DNA of 64,000 nt from Brachionus manjavacas (lineage: Eukaryota > Rotifera > Eurotatoria > Ploima > Brachionidae). The position numbers and the translations under genes are program-made. The first letter of the stretch is position 1, and every line of letters starts with the position of its first letter. Below the pieces are notes generated by a model, which made no database searches, was not told the DNA's origin, and saw only the letters and a list, made by a program, of their open reading frames with translations. Shown here piece by piece: positions 11,293 to 22,763 of this stretch. Location: positions 2,959,501 to 3,023,500 of the forward strand of contig JAHQIY010000010.1 in the NCBI GenBank assembly GCA_019054805.1, in the 5' to 3' direction.

Positions 11293-11689
11293 CTTTGGGT
11301 AAATTGTTAAAAATTATAAAAAAGCATCTTAATTGAAGATAAAAATAATGATCTGATCATTTTTTTTATTTATCCTTGCTTGTGTCACCCAATTATCAAC
11401 GTTAGATTAATTGTTATTTTTTTTTATTCATTCTTTTTCTATAATATTTACTGTTTCTTTTCTAGTATTCATTTAAAGAGCAAGAGAATATGTAAAACTA
11501 ATTTTTTTGGAACAAAATTTTTTTTTAATAAGTTATTAATAAATTAATAAATAATTAAATTTTAAAGGACCATGATAAGCTATCTTTTTAGTTGTAATTG
11601 TAAAAAAGAAATTTTATTGTAGATTTGATTTTTTTCACATTTTTTTATGTATAAAAATCATATTTCAATTTTACCATGGATCTTAATTA

Positions 11690-12300
11690 AAAAAGGGAAT
11701 ATTATTTCAGCACAATCAATTTCTGATTAGCACAATGAAAAAAACATTCAACACAATTCGATTTCTTCTCAGCACAAAAATTATAAAAAAAAAACATTAT
11801 CAAATTTTGAAAATAATTCTTAAAGGAAATTTTTTATTAACACAAAAATATTTATAATAAAATAATTTTTTTTTTAATTTTAAATTTTATTTAATGATAT
11901 TTATGAGTGGAAGTTAGGTAAATAAAGTAAATTTCGAAGCTTAAAGAAAAGAAATTAAAAAAATTGGTCTCTAAAAAACCATTTTCCCGCATTTTTTGCT
12001 CTACCTCTTTTAGGTTTATTGAGAAATTGGCCCTTTTTTTAAACAGTTCTTTTAATGTCAATAAATGTACACAATATCCTGATTTAGTGAAAAACTTGCA
12101 AGAAAATTTCTTACTGTAAAGCTCAACTTTATAATAGTTCTTGAATAAATTTTTTTAAAATTTTTGTGATTAATTTTTTTTTTAAATAATTTTCTGTGTT
12201 GAATGCATTTATTTCATTTTTAATTTTTGTGTTGAGAAGAAATCATTTTGAGCTGAGCGTTTTGAAATTGTGTTGAATAGTTTTTTGTGTTAAAAAGGGA
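11690..12300. mobile_element. MITE with CAACACAA-repeat inverted arms
   Basis: The left arm (CAGCACAATCAATTTC, then CAACACAATTCGATTTCTTC) and the right arm in reverse complement (CAACACAATTTC, then GATTTCTTCTCAACACAAAA) share the same repeated words. The arms are about 100 bp around an AT-rich core of roughly 400 bp, with no coding. It lies in the proposed large tau-like intron. Confidence 0.68.
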
Positions 12301-12814
12301 GACCCATTAAAAAATAAATAAATAGTATATTATACCACTAATTTAATAAAACAACCACGAAACAAATTGAAATAACTAATTAATTACAAAGAAAGATTTA
12401 TCAATTATAAAACCTAGGGTAATATGGTTACGACTCCATTTTTTGTTTAAATAAAGTTTTGTTTGATCAACCAAAGGAATAAAAGTGGTAAAATTTTTGC
12501 TCAAATTTTATTTTTCAGAGTGGATCAAAACTTTTTTAATGTGCAATTTAATTTTAAATGCATGTTTTAAAAATTTCAGAAATTTAAAAATAAAGCTTCA
12601 AAATGTTATAAAAAAATATGCATTTAAAGATATTCCAATCAAATTTGAAAATTGAAATTTGATCAAAAATTTGACTTAGCCATAACAGGTTAATTTTGAG
12701 AAAAATTTTATCCCCCGGAACTTGATTTATTTTTAGCTCTCAATTTTAATCTCATATTGTTAATTTAAGCCAAAATTTTAAATAAAAAATTATTTTTTAA
12801 AGAAGACTATAAAC

Positions 12815-13090
12815 GACAAGTATTTGTTTATCAAATTTCTAGATTTCCTTATTTCTTAAAAATGTAGAATGTGATCAAGTCATCAGCAAAAAGAAGAGAG
12901 TATTCACAATTTGTTTTATCTTTTTTAGGAATATCATTGATAAAAATACTAAAAAGTAATGGACTTATTACCGAGCCTTGAGGAACACCTACAGTAATAT
13001 GGTATTCATCACTTAAACGACCATTAACATTAAATGATCTAGAGTCTGAGAATGAATTGATCCAATGAATTAGATAAGGGGAAAGTTATG
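12815..13090 (-). pseudogene. Non-LTR reverse transcriptase fragment
   Basis: The frame reads through WINSFSDSRSFNVNGRLSDE, GVPQGSVISPLLFSIFINDI and [26 protein letters not shown] motifs 4 and 5 with intact FADD. It is cut off on both sides. Very similar to 8430-8720 and 34840-35090. Confidence 0.82.
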
Positions 13091-13257
13091 ACACTACAAT
13101 ATTACTGTATTTTCCGCAAATTTTAATTAAATTACCAAATATTTGATTACCTAACTAACTGGATTTGATCCTTTCTAAGCTCTAGGACATTTAAGGTAAA
13201 TTTGAATGGCCATTTGACCGATGAATACCAAATAACTCCATGTGTCCTTCTCAGTAA

Positions 13258-13655
13258 TTATTATTAGTTTTAGTAGTAGTAGTATAATCTTCAGCTTAGA
13301 GGTTATCTAAGCATAGCTCTAAAGGGCTGTAGCCCTTTTTTTTCGCCATCCAACTATCAAGCTTCGCTTTAAAACTATTTAGGCTCTTTGCATTTACTAC
13401 ATCTTCCGGGAGCTTATTTCATTCATTTTAGACTCTATTTGTAAAATAGTCAAATCTCGGAAAACAGTTCTTTATTTTTTCACGAGTAAGACAATAGCTA
13501 TTTCTCCTCAACTCATATCTCCGGCCACCAGGTTTCTTGTTAAGACTGTATTGATTCCTTTATTAAATTCAATTTGTTCATAATTGTTTACCGATTTGAA
13601 CATCTGGATTAGATCACCTCTTAATCTTCTTGTTTTCAAGTTACTTAAATCTAAC
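13258..13655 (-). pseudogene. CR1-like LINE 3' terminus
   Basis: Minus-strand frames give TRRLRGDLIQMFKSVNNYEQ, then RRYELRRNSYCLTREK, then LPEDVVNAKSLNSFKAKLDS and a stop. This order (R-GDLIQ-FK, conserved basic block, W/N-LPe.vv.a.slnsFK..LD) marks the C-terminal end of CR1/L2-type RT proteins. A TAC/TAA-type microsatellite tail (13265-13290) follows. Frameshifts make it a dead 5'-truncated copy. Its opposite-strand neighbour, the plus-strand LINE, starts at its 5' edge. Confidence 0.75.
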
Positions 13656-15342
13656 CTTAACAAACAAATTCAAAAGCGAGAATTGGGATACATTTCTTAA
13701 GTCTCTTGGGCCTAATCCAAACTCTTCCCGTCCTTTTTGGAAAAAAGTTAATTCGTTTAAAAAAAACTCCTCCGGCAATGTTATCCCCAAACTGGTCCTC
13801 AATTCAAAAGAGTTTAACACAGATTCCGAAAAAGGTACACTTTTTAAAGAGATTATTGGGGAAACCTTTACTCAAGAAAGAAATGATTCCTTCGACAATG
13901 ACTTTCGAGACATGGTCGAAGTTTTTGTATCAAATAAGGATTATCTGAAAGGCAATCATTATTTGAATGCCGAAAAGTCTTTTCCTAAAATCACAATTGA
14001 AGAGCTAAAAAAAAGCATTAGAAAACTAAAAGACGAGTCAGCCCCTGGACCTGACAACTTATGTAACCGTATGTTGAAAAATCTCCCTGACCCGTTCATA
14101 ATCGGTCTAGAGAGTTTTTTCAACCTCTGTCTAGCTACATCCGAAATCCCAGATGCTTGGAAAACATCTAAAATAACAATGATCCCCAAAAAAAAAGTTA
14201 GTTCTGACCCGTCTAAATACCGCCCAATTAGTGTCACTAGCTGTCTTGGAAAAGTTCTTGAAAAGATTATTACAAGTAGGCTTTACAATTTCCTTGAAAA
14301 CAAGAGTCTTATCTGCAAGGAACAGTCTGGCTTTAGGCAGCATCGACGTACCTCCGACAATTTGGTGTTTTTAACTCAAAAGGTCTCTGAAACTTTAGTT
14401 AGAAAGAAAAAAGTATGTTCCCTCTTCTTCGACATCTCTAAGGCGTTTGACAAGGTATGGCACAGTGGATTAATCTACAAACTTACCAAAATTGGGGCCC
14501 CTCTCTACATTCTGGAGTGGGTGGTTAACTTTTTAAAAAATCGAAGTTTTTTTGTGAAAGTAAATAACTTTGTCTCGGATTCAGGTTCCATAGTTACTGG
14601 AGTTCCCCAGGGTGCAGTTATTAGTCCTTTACTCTTTACTATTTTTATTAATGATATCCCCAAGCAGGACCAAAAAAAACACTCATATTCCTTGTTATTT
14701 GCCGATGACCTGGTGACCTTTTTTGTTTTTAAAAAGTATGGGAACATTACTAACATTATAAATAACTATCTTAAAAAATTGCAGCTGTGGCTACAAAAAT
14801 GAAGGCTAAAGATGTCCCCAGAAAAATGTAGCTAAATTCTTTAACTTGGTAATCCGTCAAAAAACATTAAGCTAAGTCTAAAACTATTTGGAAAACAAAT
14901 ACCCTACACTGACTCCCCAGTCTTCCTTGGAATAAAATTTGACCAAAGTCTTTGTTTCAACTCCCATGTTGAACTCATTCGTTCTAGATGTCATGATCGC
15001 GTAAATTTAATAAAAATTTTGTCACACAGATCGTAGAAGTTAAATAAAACTTTTATTTAACTTCTACGAACTTCTACGGTTTTGAAAACCTTAATTGGAG
15101 TCTATAATGCACTTATAGGTTCCATTATAGACTATAGTTTTTTCATCTTATCCCGTGTCTCCCAGACAAACATTCAAAAACTGGAAGTAATTCAAAATAC
15201 ATGTTTTAAATCAATCTATCACTTACCTAATGACACACCTTCTATCCAACTTTCTGGCCTTCTCAAGGACCAAAAGGTTGATAGAATTGAGTCTAGACTC
15301 AGAATTCTGCTCGAAAAATACATAAAAAAGTTTAATATGTGA
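13630..15342 (+). pseudogene. LINE reverse transcriptase (RT plus C-terminal domain), disrupted
   Basis: An open frame of 390 codons (to 14802) contains the whole RT core in order: ESAPGPDNLCNRML, WKTSKITMIPKKK with YRPISV, QSGFRQHRRTSDNL, LFFDISKAFDKVWH (first catalytic Asp), GVPQGAVISPLLFTIFINDI and LLFADDLVTFF (catalytic Asp pair). It ends at a TGA where the family has a Trp codon (LWLQK, then RLKMSPEKC in the same frame), so a nonsense mutation separates fingers/palm from the thumb region. A palindrome at 15031-15069 then breaks the frame, and the C-terminal part continues at 15082-15342 (VYNALIGSIIDYSFF). Family resemblance is to jockey/CR1-group RTs. The start Met at 13630 is not the true start. 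Confidence 0.88.
15031..15078. repeat. Perfect 19-bp palindrome with 1-nt loop plus a third partial copy
   Basis: TCGTAGAAGTTAAATAAAA is followed by one C and then its exact reverse complement (15051-15069). ACTTCTACG (15070-15078) repeats the end once more. It interrupts the LINE RT coding frame. Confidence 0.95.
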
Positions 15343-15889
15343 AAACACACTCATTACTTCACTCATACAGGATTATATTGATGTTTTTGTTGAAAGCTCA
15401 AGAAGTTCTGAACTTAAAACCCTTCTTTGTAAAGTCTCAAATGAGCTATTTCAATGGACAACTGTTTTTCTGTAACATTTCCGTTTTCTTTTTCAACTTC
15501 TAATGTCATTTTATTAATTTAATTAATTCAACACAACTTTTTATATGGACACTTTTTTAAAATTTTAAATACCAAAGGCGAAAGGAGTTCCATTACTCAA
15601 AGCCTTTATTTCTTTTGAAATATTAAATAAACTATTAACAACAACGTTGTTGATAATCCAAGTTACGCATTTCTGGAATCAACTTCGTTGAACTCTCTCA
15701 AGTTCATTTATGTCTTTTTCTGTATAAGGACCCAAGCACTGAAAGCATATTACTCATTTATTTAGTATAAATATTAATAAAATCCCCCAAAGAAACAAAT
15801 AATGAATACTTTACATTTTTTTCTATCTGTAATCTTAACTCTTATTTCGACCTAAAAATTTAAACAGTTTTTCTTTTTGCAGTACTTTT

Positions 15890-15985
15890 ATATGTGTAAT
15901 GTGCAAGAGCTACCATAGGTGACCTCCTAGCAGGCTACCTCCGCAAGCTAGTCTTGCTGTAGCTTATATATATTATTATTATTAT
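15890..15985. repeat. LINE/SINE 3'-end-type repeat ending in (ATT)n
   Basis: The segment from GAGCTACCATAGG to the (ATT)n run resembles, in reverse complement, 35695-35805 (sharing GCTTGCGAAG-like and CTATGGTA words next to an AT-repeat tail). Two dispersed copies in opposite orientation with a microsatellite end indicate a retroelement 3' end. Confidence 0.55.
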
Positions 15986-15987
15986 TA

Positions 15988-16512
15988 CTCTCTGCTTTTC
16001 GCAGATGATCTAGTTACATTCTTCATTTATAACAAAAAGGGGAACCTTGAAAAAAAGATAAAAAATAAACCAACGAACTAGAACAATGGCTTATTAAATG
16101 CAAAATGAAGATATCAGTTGAAAAGTCGTGTTCAGTAGTCTTTTCTAGGTACAAAACAGAGAGTGATAATCTAAAACTAAAAATTTATGGAAACAGAATA
16201 ATGAGCCAAAAAGAAATCAAGTTTCTTGGTATAAAATTTGATTCTTAATTAAATTTTAATATATTAGTAGACCAAATTAAAGAACGCTGCAACAAAAGGC
16301 TAAATATTATTAAGATATTGTCAAACAAAAAATGGGGTCTCAATCAAAACACACTAGGAAATTTATATAAATCTTTAGTCGGATCAATTTTAGACTATTC
16401 TTTTCTTTGCTTGAATTCATTTTCAGAAAATATTATCACAAGACTACAAGCAATTAAGAATTCAACAGTCAGAACTGTCCTTAAGTTAAAATATGATACT
16501 CCTTCCGGGTAA
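15988..16512 (+). pseudogene. LINE RT 3' half (FADD motif to C-terminus)
   Basis: Starts at [20 protein letters not shown] and, across several frame breaks, continues through MKISVEKSCSVVFSRYK, LKIYGNRI, KEIKFLGIKFDS and LYKSLVGSILDYSFLCLNSF to KLKYDTPSG. It is the same subfamily as 41740-42534, closely similar over the shared part. The upstream RT motifs are missing and it is joined directly to the (ATT)n repeat. Confidence 0.82.
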
Positions 16513-17044
16513 TCATTCATTATGACAAATTCAAAATAACAGGATTTATTTTGACATGTTCAAAATGTTTGATACAAAAATAACAGAAAAAAATTTGACG
16601 AAGTTTATTTAGAATAGTAAAAAAAATGTTTGGCTAATTATTCAATTAATTAATTGAAATCAATATTCAATTATTAAAGGTATATTTTTTTAAAAAACTC
16701 ATTTTTTTTTCTTGATTAAATTCATTCAAAATATCACCAATTTTTTTTTTCAAAAATTAAGTATTTGTTTGAGCGCTTGTTAGATTCGTCAGTTGAAAGG
16801 ATAATATTATGATTTGAAAAAAAATTAATTTAAATAAAGCCTTGTCACAAAGAAATATGGCACATTTAAAATATTGTCTAATTTAACAAGTCAAAATAAT
16901 TTTTGTCTTATTAAACAGTAGCAATATTATTAATCTCTTACTAAATTGTATTTTTCCTAAAAGACCAAGGCTTTGTCTAACCTATTTTTCACAGTCAATT
17001 GGTGATGAGAATAATAATCTAGAACTAACTAGAGAACTCTTAAG

Positions 17045-17215
17045 AAGACATATCGACTTAAGCTTGCCAATTTCAGCAATATCCTAATGGATTAGAGAAA
17101 AAGGTGCTTCAAAAATTGTCTGAAAATTTTGCAAACTTAACCTCGTGATCTGGTATCTGATAAAGAAGAGAAAGAAATGGAAGAAGAAACTTTGTCTCCA
17201 GTCTAAAGAATTAAT
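17045..17215 (+). repeat. LINE-associated repeat shared with 38940-39115
   Basis: The sequence around AGGTGCTTCAAAAATTGTCT and then AGAATTAATTCAGATATT is also found near 38990-39115 with the same spacing. In both places the translation contains LQKLSENFA. It may be part of an upstream ORF of the LINE family, because the second copy sits just before an RT fragment. No domain recognised. Confidence 0.55.
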
Positions 17216-18106
17216 TCAGATATTTCCACTACCAGCTAAGCTGTAATTGATTATAATGATAAAAGATTCGAAAATATCTAGAAATTTAAAAATATGAAAC
17301 TCGCATTTATTAAAAAAAAATTTTAATTTCCAAATATATAGATTAAAAATGTTCGTAGAATTTTATTAAATTGATTTTTTAGAGGAAAAATTTCAAAATT
17401 TTATTTTTAAAAGAAAATATATTAGTGTCATTTATTTATATTAATTAGTCAACATAAAAATTAGTCAATTGAATGTATGAATCGTAAATTAAAAGTAATA
17501 GTTGTCATTTTAAGTAATTAGTTATCACATAATAAAATTAAATGTTATAAAGTAAAGAGTCATTAAAAAAAAATTTAAGTTACATTAATTTTATTGACGT
17601 TTAATCAAAATAAATGACGCTTTAATATGCGGCCTTTTTAAAATAGTTTTTTTCTGACTATCACCTCATTTTTGCAGATTAAGATATATTTTTCAATTTC
17701 ACAATAAATCTTATTTTCTTCGGCTTTATCTATGCGGCCAAAACACTACTTGAAGTGATTCAAAATATGTGTTTGTTTGTTGGTTCGAAGACAAACAATG
17801 AAAGTATTTTAATTTTAGATCACAAAGTTTAGAATTTAAACCTTTCAACCTTTTCTCTGAAATTTTTTGAGCCTTGAACCCTTCACTATTTTAGAGATAA
17901 CTTTAAAAAAAATTTTTTGCTTAAAAAAAAGCGAACATAAGGGAAAAAACTGGGTCTAGGTGAGTTTCTGGGTCTTGCCCGAAATGTTATCAGGTAATAA
18001 CTTAAAATGTTATCTTTAGGTAACCTACTGGTTATGTTATTCAGGCGGATAACATAAACGTTAAGTTTTAGTTACGTTGCCAGATAAACTTAATAGAAAG
18101 TATGTA

Positions 18107-18894
18107 CAGTACAGTCCGTTTATAACGAACACGCTTTTAGTGTAAATTCGTTTTAAACGAAAATAAATTCTATATTTGGCAGAACAAGAATCTTTTCAAT
18201 GTAATTTCTTATGGATATAACGAAGTTCGGATATTACGAAAATTCGGTTATTACGAATCACTTTTTAACAAATATTAGTGAATTTCTCTTGGTTTATAAC
18301 GTAGTTAGGAAAAAAAATATTTTTAGTTTCTTTGTTTTTGTTTGATTTTAAAGAATAAGTATTCCGCATATGTACAATTTCATGATTATGCGAATATTGA
18401 TCAAGATCTGGCCATACATCAAGAAAAAACAGACGACGAAATAGTCAATTTAATTAATAAAAAAAACGTACAATCGAAGGAAGTTGTAAATGAGTCAAGT
18501 GATGACGAATCAGATAACGAATCGTCAAATGTTATCGAATCATTTGATGACGAAAATATATCAAACCAACAAGCTTTAAAATTAATTGATCAATTAAGAA
18601 AACATCTTTCAAAATCTACACACAATTTTGAATCGTCTATTGAAAATTTATAAAGCATTGAAACCGAAATTTAAGGCTTATTGGTCAAACAAAAAACAAT
18701 ATTGGATTATTTTATAAAATAATTTTTTGATTTCTGATTTATGAATTATGATTTATTGTACTAGATTATGCTTTTTAAATTAATAAAAACTTAAAAAATA
18801 ACATTATTTTCTCTTTTTTGGATATAACGAAATTCGTTTATTACGAACTGCTTTTGGAATCCCACAGTGACTTCGTTATAACCGTACTTCACTG
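18107..18894 (+). mobile_element. Pogo/Tigger-type DNA transposon, internally deleted
   Basis: Terminal inverted repeats CAGTACAGTCCGTTTATAAC (left) and CAGTGAAGTACGGTTATAAC (right, reverse complement) are flanked by TA on both sides (18105-18106 and 18895-18896). CAGT...ACTG ends with TA duplication are the hallmark of Tc1/mariner/pogo elements. Subterminal TTACGAA words recur inside. The only coding left is a transposase C-terminus (18342-18653). Length 788 bp; it sits in the proposed large tau-like intron. Confidence 0.88.
18342..18653 (+). pseudogene. Pogo/Tigger transposase C-terminal remnant
   Basis: The frame has AIHQEKTDDEIVNLI, an acidic Ser/Asp/Glu-rich stretch (SSDDESDNESS), and QQALKLIDQLRKHLSK before a stop. 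Pogo/Tigger transposases end in this way: a 'l.d.eIv..v' helix, an acidic patch, then 'al..l..Lr.yL.q'. The N-terminal CENP-B-like HTH and the DDE core are absent, deleted between the TIRs. Confidence 0.8.
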
Positions 18895-18899
18895 TATAT

Positions 18900-20295
18900 T
18901 TTTTGTTGTCATTTAAAAAATATGTTATCAGAATAACATAAATGATATCAGATAGATATTATTTCAATTTTTAATAACCAAACAAAACATCCAGTTGTTA
19001 TTTATTTATTACTGTTTCTAAATTTGTAAATATATCAAATATAAGAGCAATACTAAGTTTTCTTTATCAATTCCGATGCTACCTAAATGTCTCAATTTAT
19101 AGTATAAGTTTGATACCATATCTCTCCCAATAATTTAATGAAATTTTAAATCTAAGGGAGAAATGGTCTTACCCATCGTTAACTGACTGGCCCTACATTT
19201 GATTAAAGCCAAAATTTATTTTTATGTTTATCTGTACCGAGCTAATGCTCCTTCATAATAAAAAATACATAGAAAAAAAAAAATTATTTTAAATTGAAAA
19301 CTTTATGTTGAAAAAGAGAGACAAAAAAGTTACTATGAAAAATAGTTTAATGTAAAAAGTTTGATCTTTTTGTTGCCTTTAATTTCAATAATGATAATTA
19401 TTATAGTATATACGGCCTGAAACGAACAAGGGGTAATGACGATAAGTGTTTTTTGATCTCACATAACTTTTTTTTGAAAAGTTTTTTTTTGCGCAAATAA
19501 AAAATGACAATTTTCTATTTTCTTTTCTACAAATTAATCAATTGATCTATCCCATTATATATTTTTTTAAATTGATTGTAAAAATAACCCCATAAATAAA
19601 AAAGATACCGCTTGCGAAAAAAAATTCTTGAAAAAATTTTTTTAATTAAATAATAAATAATAGAAAAAATGTAAATGATGGAATTTAAATTAATTTGATT
19701 TCGATTTTTTTAATATACTCATCTTTTATTTGTTTTTTCTATTTTATCACTTTTACCCCAACTATTAACAAACCTCATTCCTTTTAAATGTATTTTTTTT
19801 ATATTTTTTTATTTTAATAAATTTTTTTTTCAAAATTGACCGTAAATGTTTAAATTTTTTAAATCTTATCAAATAATACCAATCCAATTAAATTTCCACC
19901 CCCTAGACCTCTTTGAATAAAAGAAATATCGAATTTATCCCATTTTACTATATAGATTCAAGCAACAGAACAAGCCCTTCACACAAATACTGGACATCTT
20001 TTGATAAGTTTAGACATATTGCCTGGAATCTAGATCCTCAAAACAATTTCGAACTCATCTTCTTAATTAAAATAAAATCATAATTTTCATCTGTTTATCT
20101 TGTAAGGTAGAGGATTAAACTCACATAAAAAAAAGTGATAAACAAAAAAAACACAACATAAATATGAAAATGAAAGTTGAACATATTGGAGGAGAGAAAA
20201 AAAACAAAAAGTTAAGCATTATTTTTTGAAAAAGTTAAAAAAACATAAATTGTTTCTTCAATAGTGAAAAAAACATTAGTTGATTCAACTGGTAT
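18900..20295. other. AT-rich stretch in proposed tau-like intron
   Basis: No coding recognised. A dispersed foldback arm, CTGTACCGAGCTAATGCTCC, lies near 19230-19250; its relatives form the complete element at 23749-23990. Confidence 0.5.
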
Positions 20296-20299
20296 AAAA

Positions 20300-20660
20300 A
20301 CATGAGTTTATTTTTCATCTGTTAACAGTATCGAAGGTCTTAGCGATCATGTAATGGGAAAGACTTACAAAGACATTGACTTACAAAACTTTCCAAATGA
20401 CCAACCGTTCTAATTTGGTGTAGACATTAACGACGGCAGTGAAGAAACCCACTTTCATCTTGGTTTTACTTCTAAGCAGTTGTTGTCACACATCAAAATA
20501 GGCTCAACTTTCCATGCAGACTGTACTTTAAAGGTCGTTTTCCTCTTATAATGTTTGGTGCGACAGATATTAAGCGTAAATTCTTTTCTATATGGTTAAT
20601 GATTGCCTCTAGTGAACAAGAAAATGAATTACGACTAGAATGTTTATTGTTGTAGTTCTC
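20300..20660 (+). pseudogene. MULE-type transposase fragment, second subfamily
   Basis: Frames across stops read KQLLSHIKIGSTFHADCTLK, then PLIMFGATDIKRKFFSIWLM and IASSEQENEL. This matches the MULE core block (H-A-D-x-T-f-K, then yPl...G..D....f.p....l.s.E). It differs from the MULE remnant at 1650-2225, so two lineages are present. Decayed. Confidence 0.65.
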
Positions 20661-21750
20661 TAAATAACCACAACACCAACTCTAGCCAAATTTCAAGTCT
20701 ATAGTTACACAGTGCAATACTATGATCTCATGCGCTCAGTTAGTCGCTAGTATTTAACGCTGTGTATAACTAGAAAAAGACGTGATCATTCCTACTATTG
20801 TTAGAATTATTTTTTTGTAGTATTTTTTCTTTTCTTTATTATTATTTGTTCAGACTAGAGGTGGCCTTTTATTATTAAAGTTGTTATTATTATTTGATTT
20901 ATTTTCTTTATTATTTGTGTTATAACCGCAAGCCACCAGATCCTAACAGATCCGGACAAACACGTCTGATAAAACAAGGTTTATAACATTTTGTTTTTAA
21001 TTCACTTTTTTACTTTGATAAATAAAATTGACTCATGTTATCCTAGCAGTTATACAATATTTCTATATGTTTTTTTCACGTTTCATTAAATTAAAATAAA
21101 ATTTATATGTCTATCTCTTTGTTTATGATTTTTTAACTCATTTTACGTGAAATTCAACCTACACCGGCTTTAAATAATTTCAAAAATTTTTATCACTTTT
21201 TTTAATTATCAAAACTTAACACGGGGCTGAAAGGGAGGTTAATTACCATTCATGGGTAAAAACAGATGTTTTTTTTCAGAATTAAGTTTCTGAGAGTTTA
21301 GGAAAAAAGAATGATTACACAATGGAGTTGGGTATTCGATATATCTTGATTTGAAACCTTCTCTATATTCTTCCACCAGTCTGACGATCTGAATGACTCA
21401 ATCCTGCCCTGAAAAGGCAAAATTTTTGTAAAGATTTTTTTTTGCATCTTTACTTCTCTTTTGTAGATAAGGTTTCATATTCTCTCTACAGTTTTTGCAA
21501 AAATTGTTTGTACATTGCCTAACAGGCAGTACAAGCTCTAATTTAAGCATATCTTGATAAAATTTAAGCAGAAATGAGTCCTCGACCCTTTTTTTAAAAT
21601 TATGATTATTTAATCATTTTTATTCTCCTTTTATTTTCAAAATATTGTTTAAATTTTTAATTTTCAAAGTTTAAATTTTGATGAATGATTATTTTTAAAT
21701 TTCAAATAAAATTTAAGTTAACAGCCTTGATAACATAAACAGCAGGGTCT
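20661..21750. other. Unassigned region, retroelement 3'-end-like near 20780-20985
   Basis: Contains TTATT-rich runs and a GC-richer piece (CCGCAAGCCACCAGATCC near 20928) that looks like the untranslated end of a retroelement but is not assigned. The rest to 21750 has no recognisable gene. Confidence 0.35.
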
Positions 21751-21810
21751 CTAAAGATAACATTTCGAGCTAAGCCCCAATTTACAATTAAAAAAAAATT
21801 TCCAACTTAC

Positions 21811-22320
21811 AACCACATTTCCTCCACCAGGCACATAATTTGCTTTGTCAAGACTGTTAATTTTTGATTTGACATTTTTGAGCTCTACCTTTTGACTAAA
21901 TATTTTAACATTGCTAGCTCTAGGCCTGTGCTTGACAACATAGCGGACCTTTTTGTCCGATTTGTCGCTGAACATGCTCAGATTTTCGGTGCTAGGCTGG
22001 GTGCTAAGCGACCTTGTTTTGTTGAGCAAAGAGGACGAATTGGACAGAGAGACCGCTCTTGTTTGCGCGCTATTTACTCGGTCTACGCGGCTGTTCCGAT
22101 TGTTGTGAGTCTCTTGGCTCGACCCTGTTCGAGAAGAGTGTGCCGATGAATCTTGATTTTTTTTCACTTGTTGCTGTTTCAAAAGAACGCCAAAGCGCGG
22201 TATCTTTGACATTTGTCTACTTTCCTTTAGGCCAGTCGAGTTCAGCTGACTGATCAAGTCGAATATCTTGTTGGCCTCGCTCACAGGCTCAGCATTGCTG
22301 TCTTCGCTCAGCTCGCTCAT
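21811..22320 (-). CDS. Tau/MAP2-family microtubule-binding protein, 5' exon (N-terminus and repeat 1)
   Basis: Starts MSELSEDSNAEP at 22320. It encodes an acidic start, then a basic, Ser/Thr/Gln-rich projection-type region (SRTGSSQETHNNRNS, then RSLSTQPSTENLS), a basic segment (KKVRYVVKHRPRASNVK), and the first tau repeat KSKINSLDKANYVPGGGNVV, directly before a GTAAGT donor at 21805-21810. The exon is exactly 170 codons, phase 0. Repeats 2-4 and the C-terminus are at 10800-11292 on the same strand. Together they form a small four-repeat tau/MAP-like protein that would decorate microtubules. G+C is visibly higher here than in the surroundings, as expected for a constrained exon. Additional exons inside the gap cannot be excluded. 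Confidence 0.88.
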
Positions 22321-22763
22321 TTTTCTAATCTAAACAAATGCCTTATTTTAGTTAAAGAGTGTCTGGGCGAGTTGAAGATGTGTCGAAAGTAGTTCAATCA
22401 ATCAGTCGTTTCAAGCAGATGGGGATGAAATGAAAAAGCTTAAATGTTTATTTTGTTTTTTATCTGGAATAGAAATTTTCTCTAATTTGCTCTTCAATTA
22501 GAAAGTAAAAATTGAATCCTTTGAAAAAATGCATTTGTAAACTAGATAGTTGAGTAAATGTTTTAATTTTCCAGTTGACAGACTCTGTCACGCGGCCTTA
22601 ATTGCTTTATAATAGCATTATGGCTTTCCAGTCATAATGAGCTTTGTTCTATGCTATTTTTTCAATTAGGTAGTACAATACTAGAGCTCGTTATTTGAAG
22701 ATATTAAGGACCAAAGCATTTCTTAAATTTTGTTTTTTTAGTCTTTTTGAATACTTTCTAGGC

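Larger units (their letters stand above)
13630..15640 (+). mobile_element. Jockey-like non-LTR retrotransposon, 5' truncated
   Basis: The most complete LINE in the window: RT coding sequence from about 13660, thumb and C-terminal region to 15342, then a 3' UTR containing GGCGAAAGGAGTTCCATTAC (near 15578). A related 3' UTR word is present in the copy ending near 43270. There is no upstream endonuclease domain, so this is a 5'-truncated insertion. It lies on the strand opposite to the tau-like gene, inside its proposed large intron. Confidence 0.8.

Noticed and set aside
13959..14756. Minus-strand open frames within the LINE RT
   Set aside because: They are antisense shadows of the plus-strand RT, which has clear catalytic motifs.
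21892..22253. Plus-strand open frames over the tau-like first exon
   Set aside because: Antisense to an exon with a recognisable tau repeat and splice donor; composition is mirrored from it.
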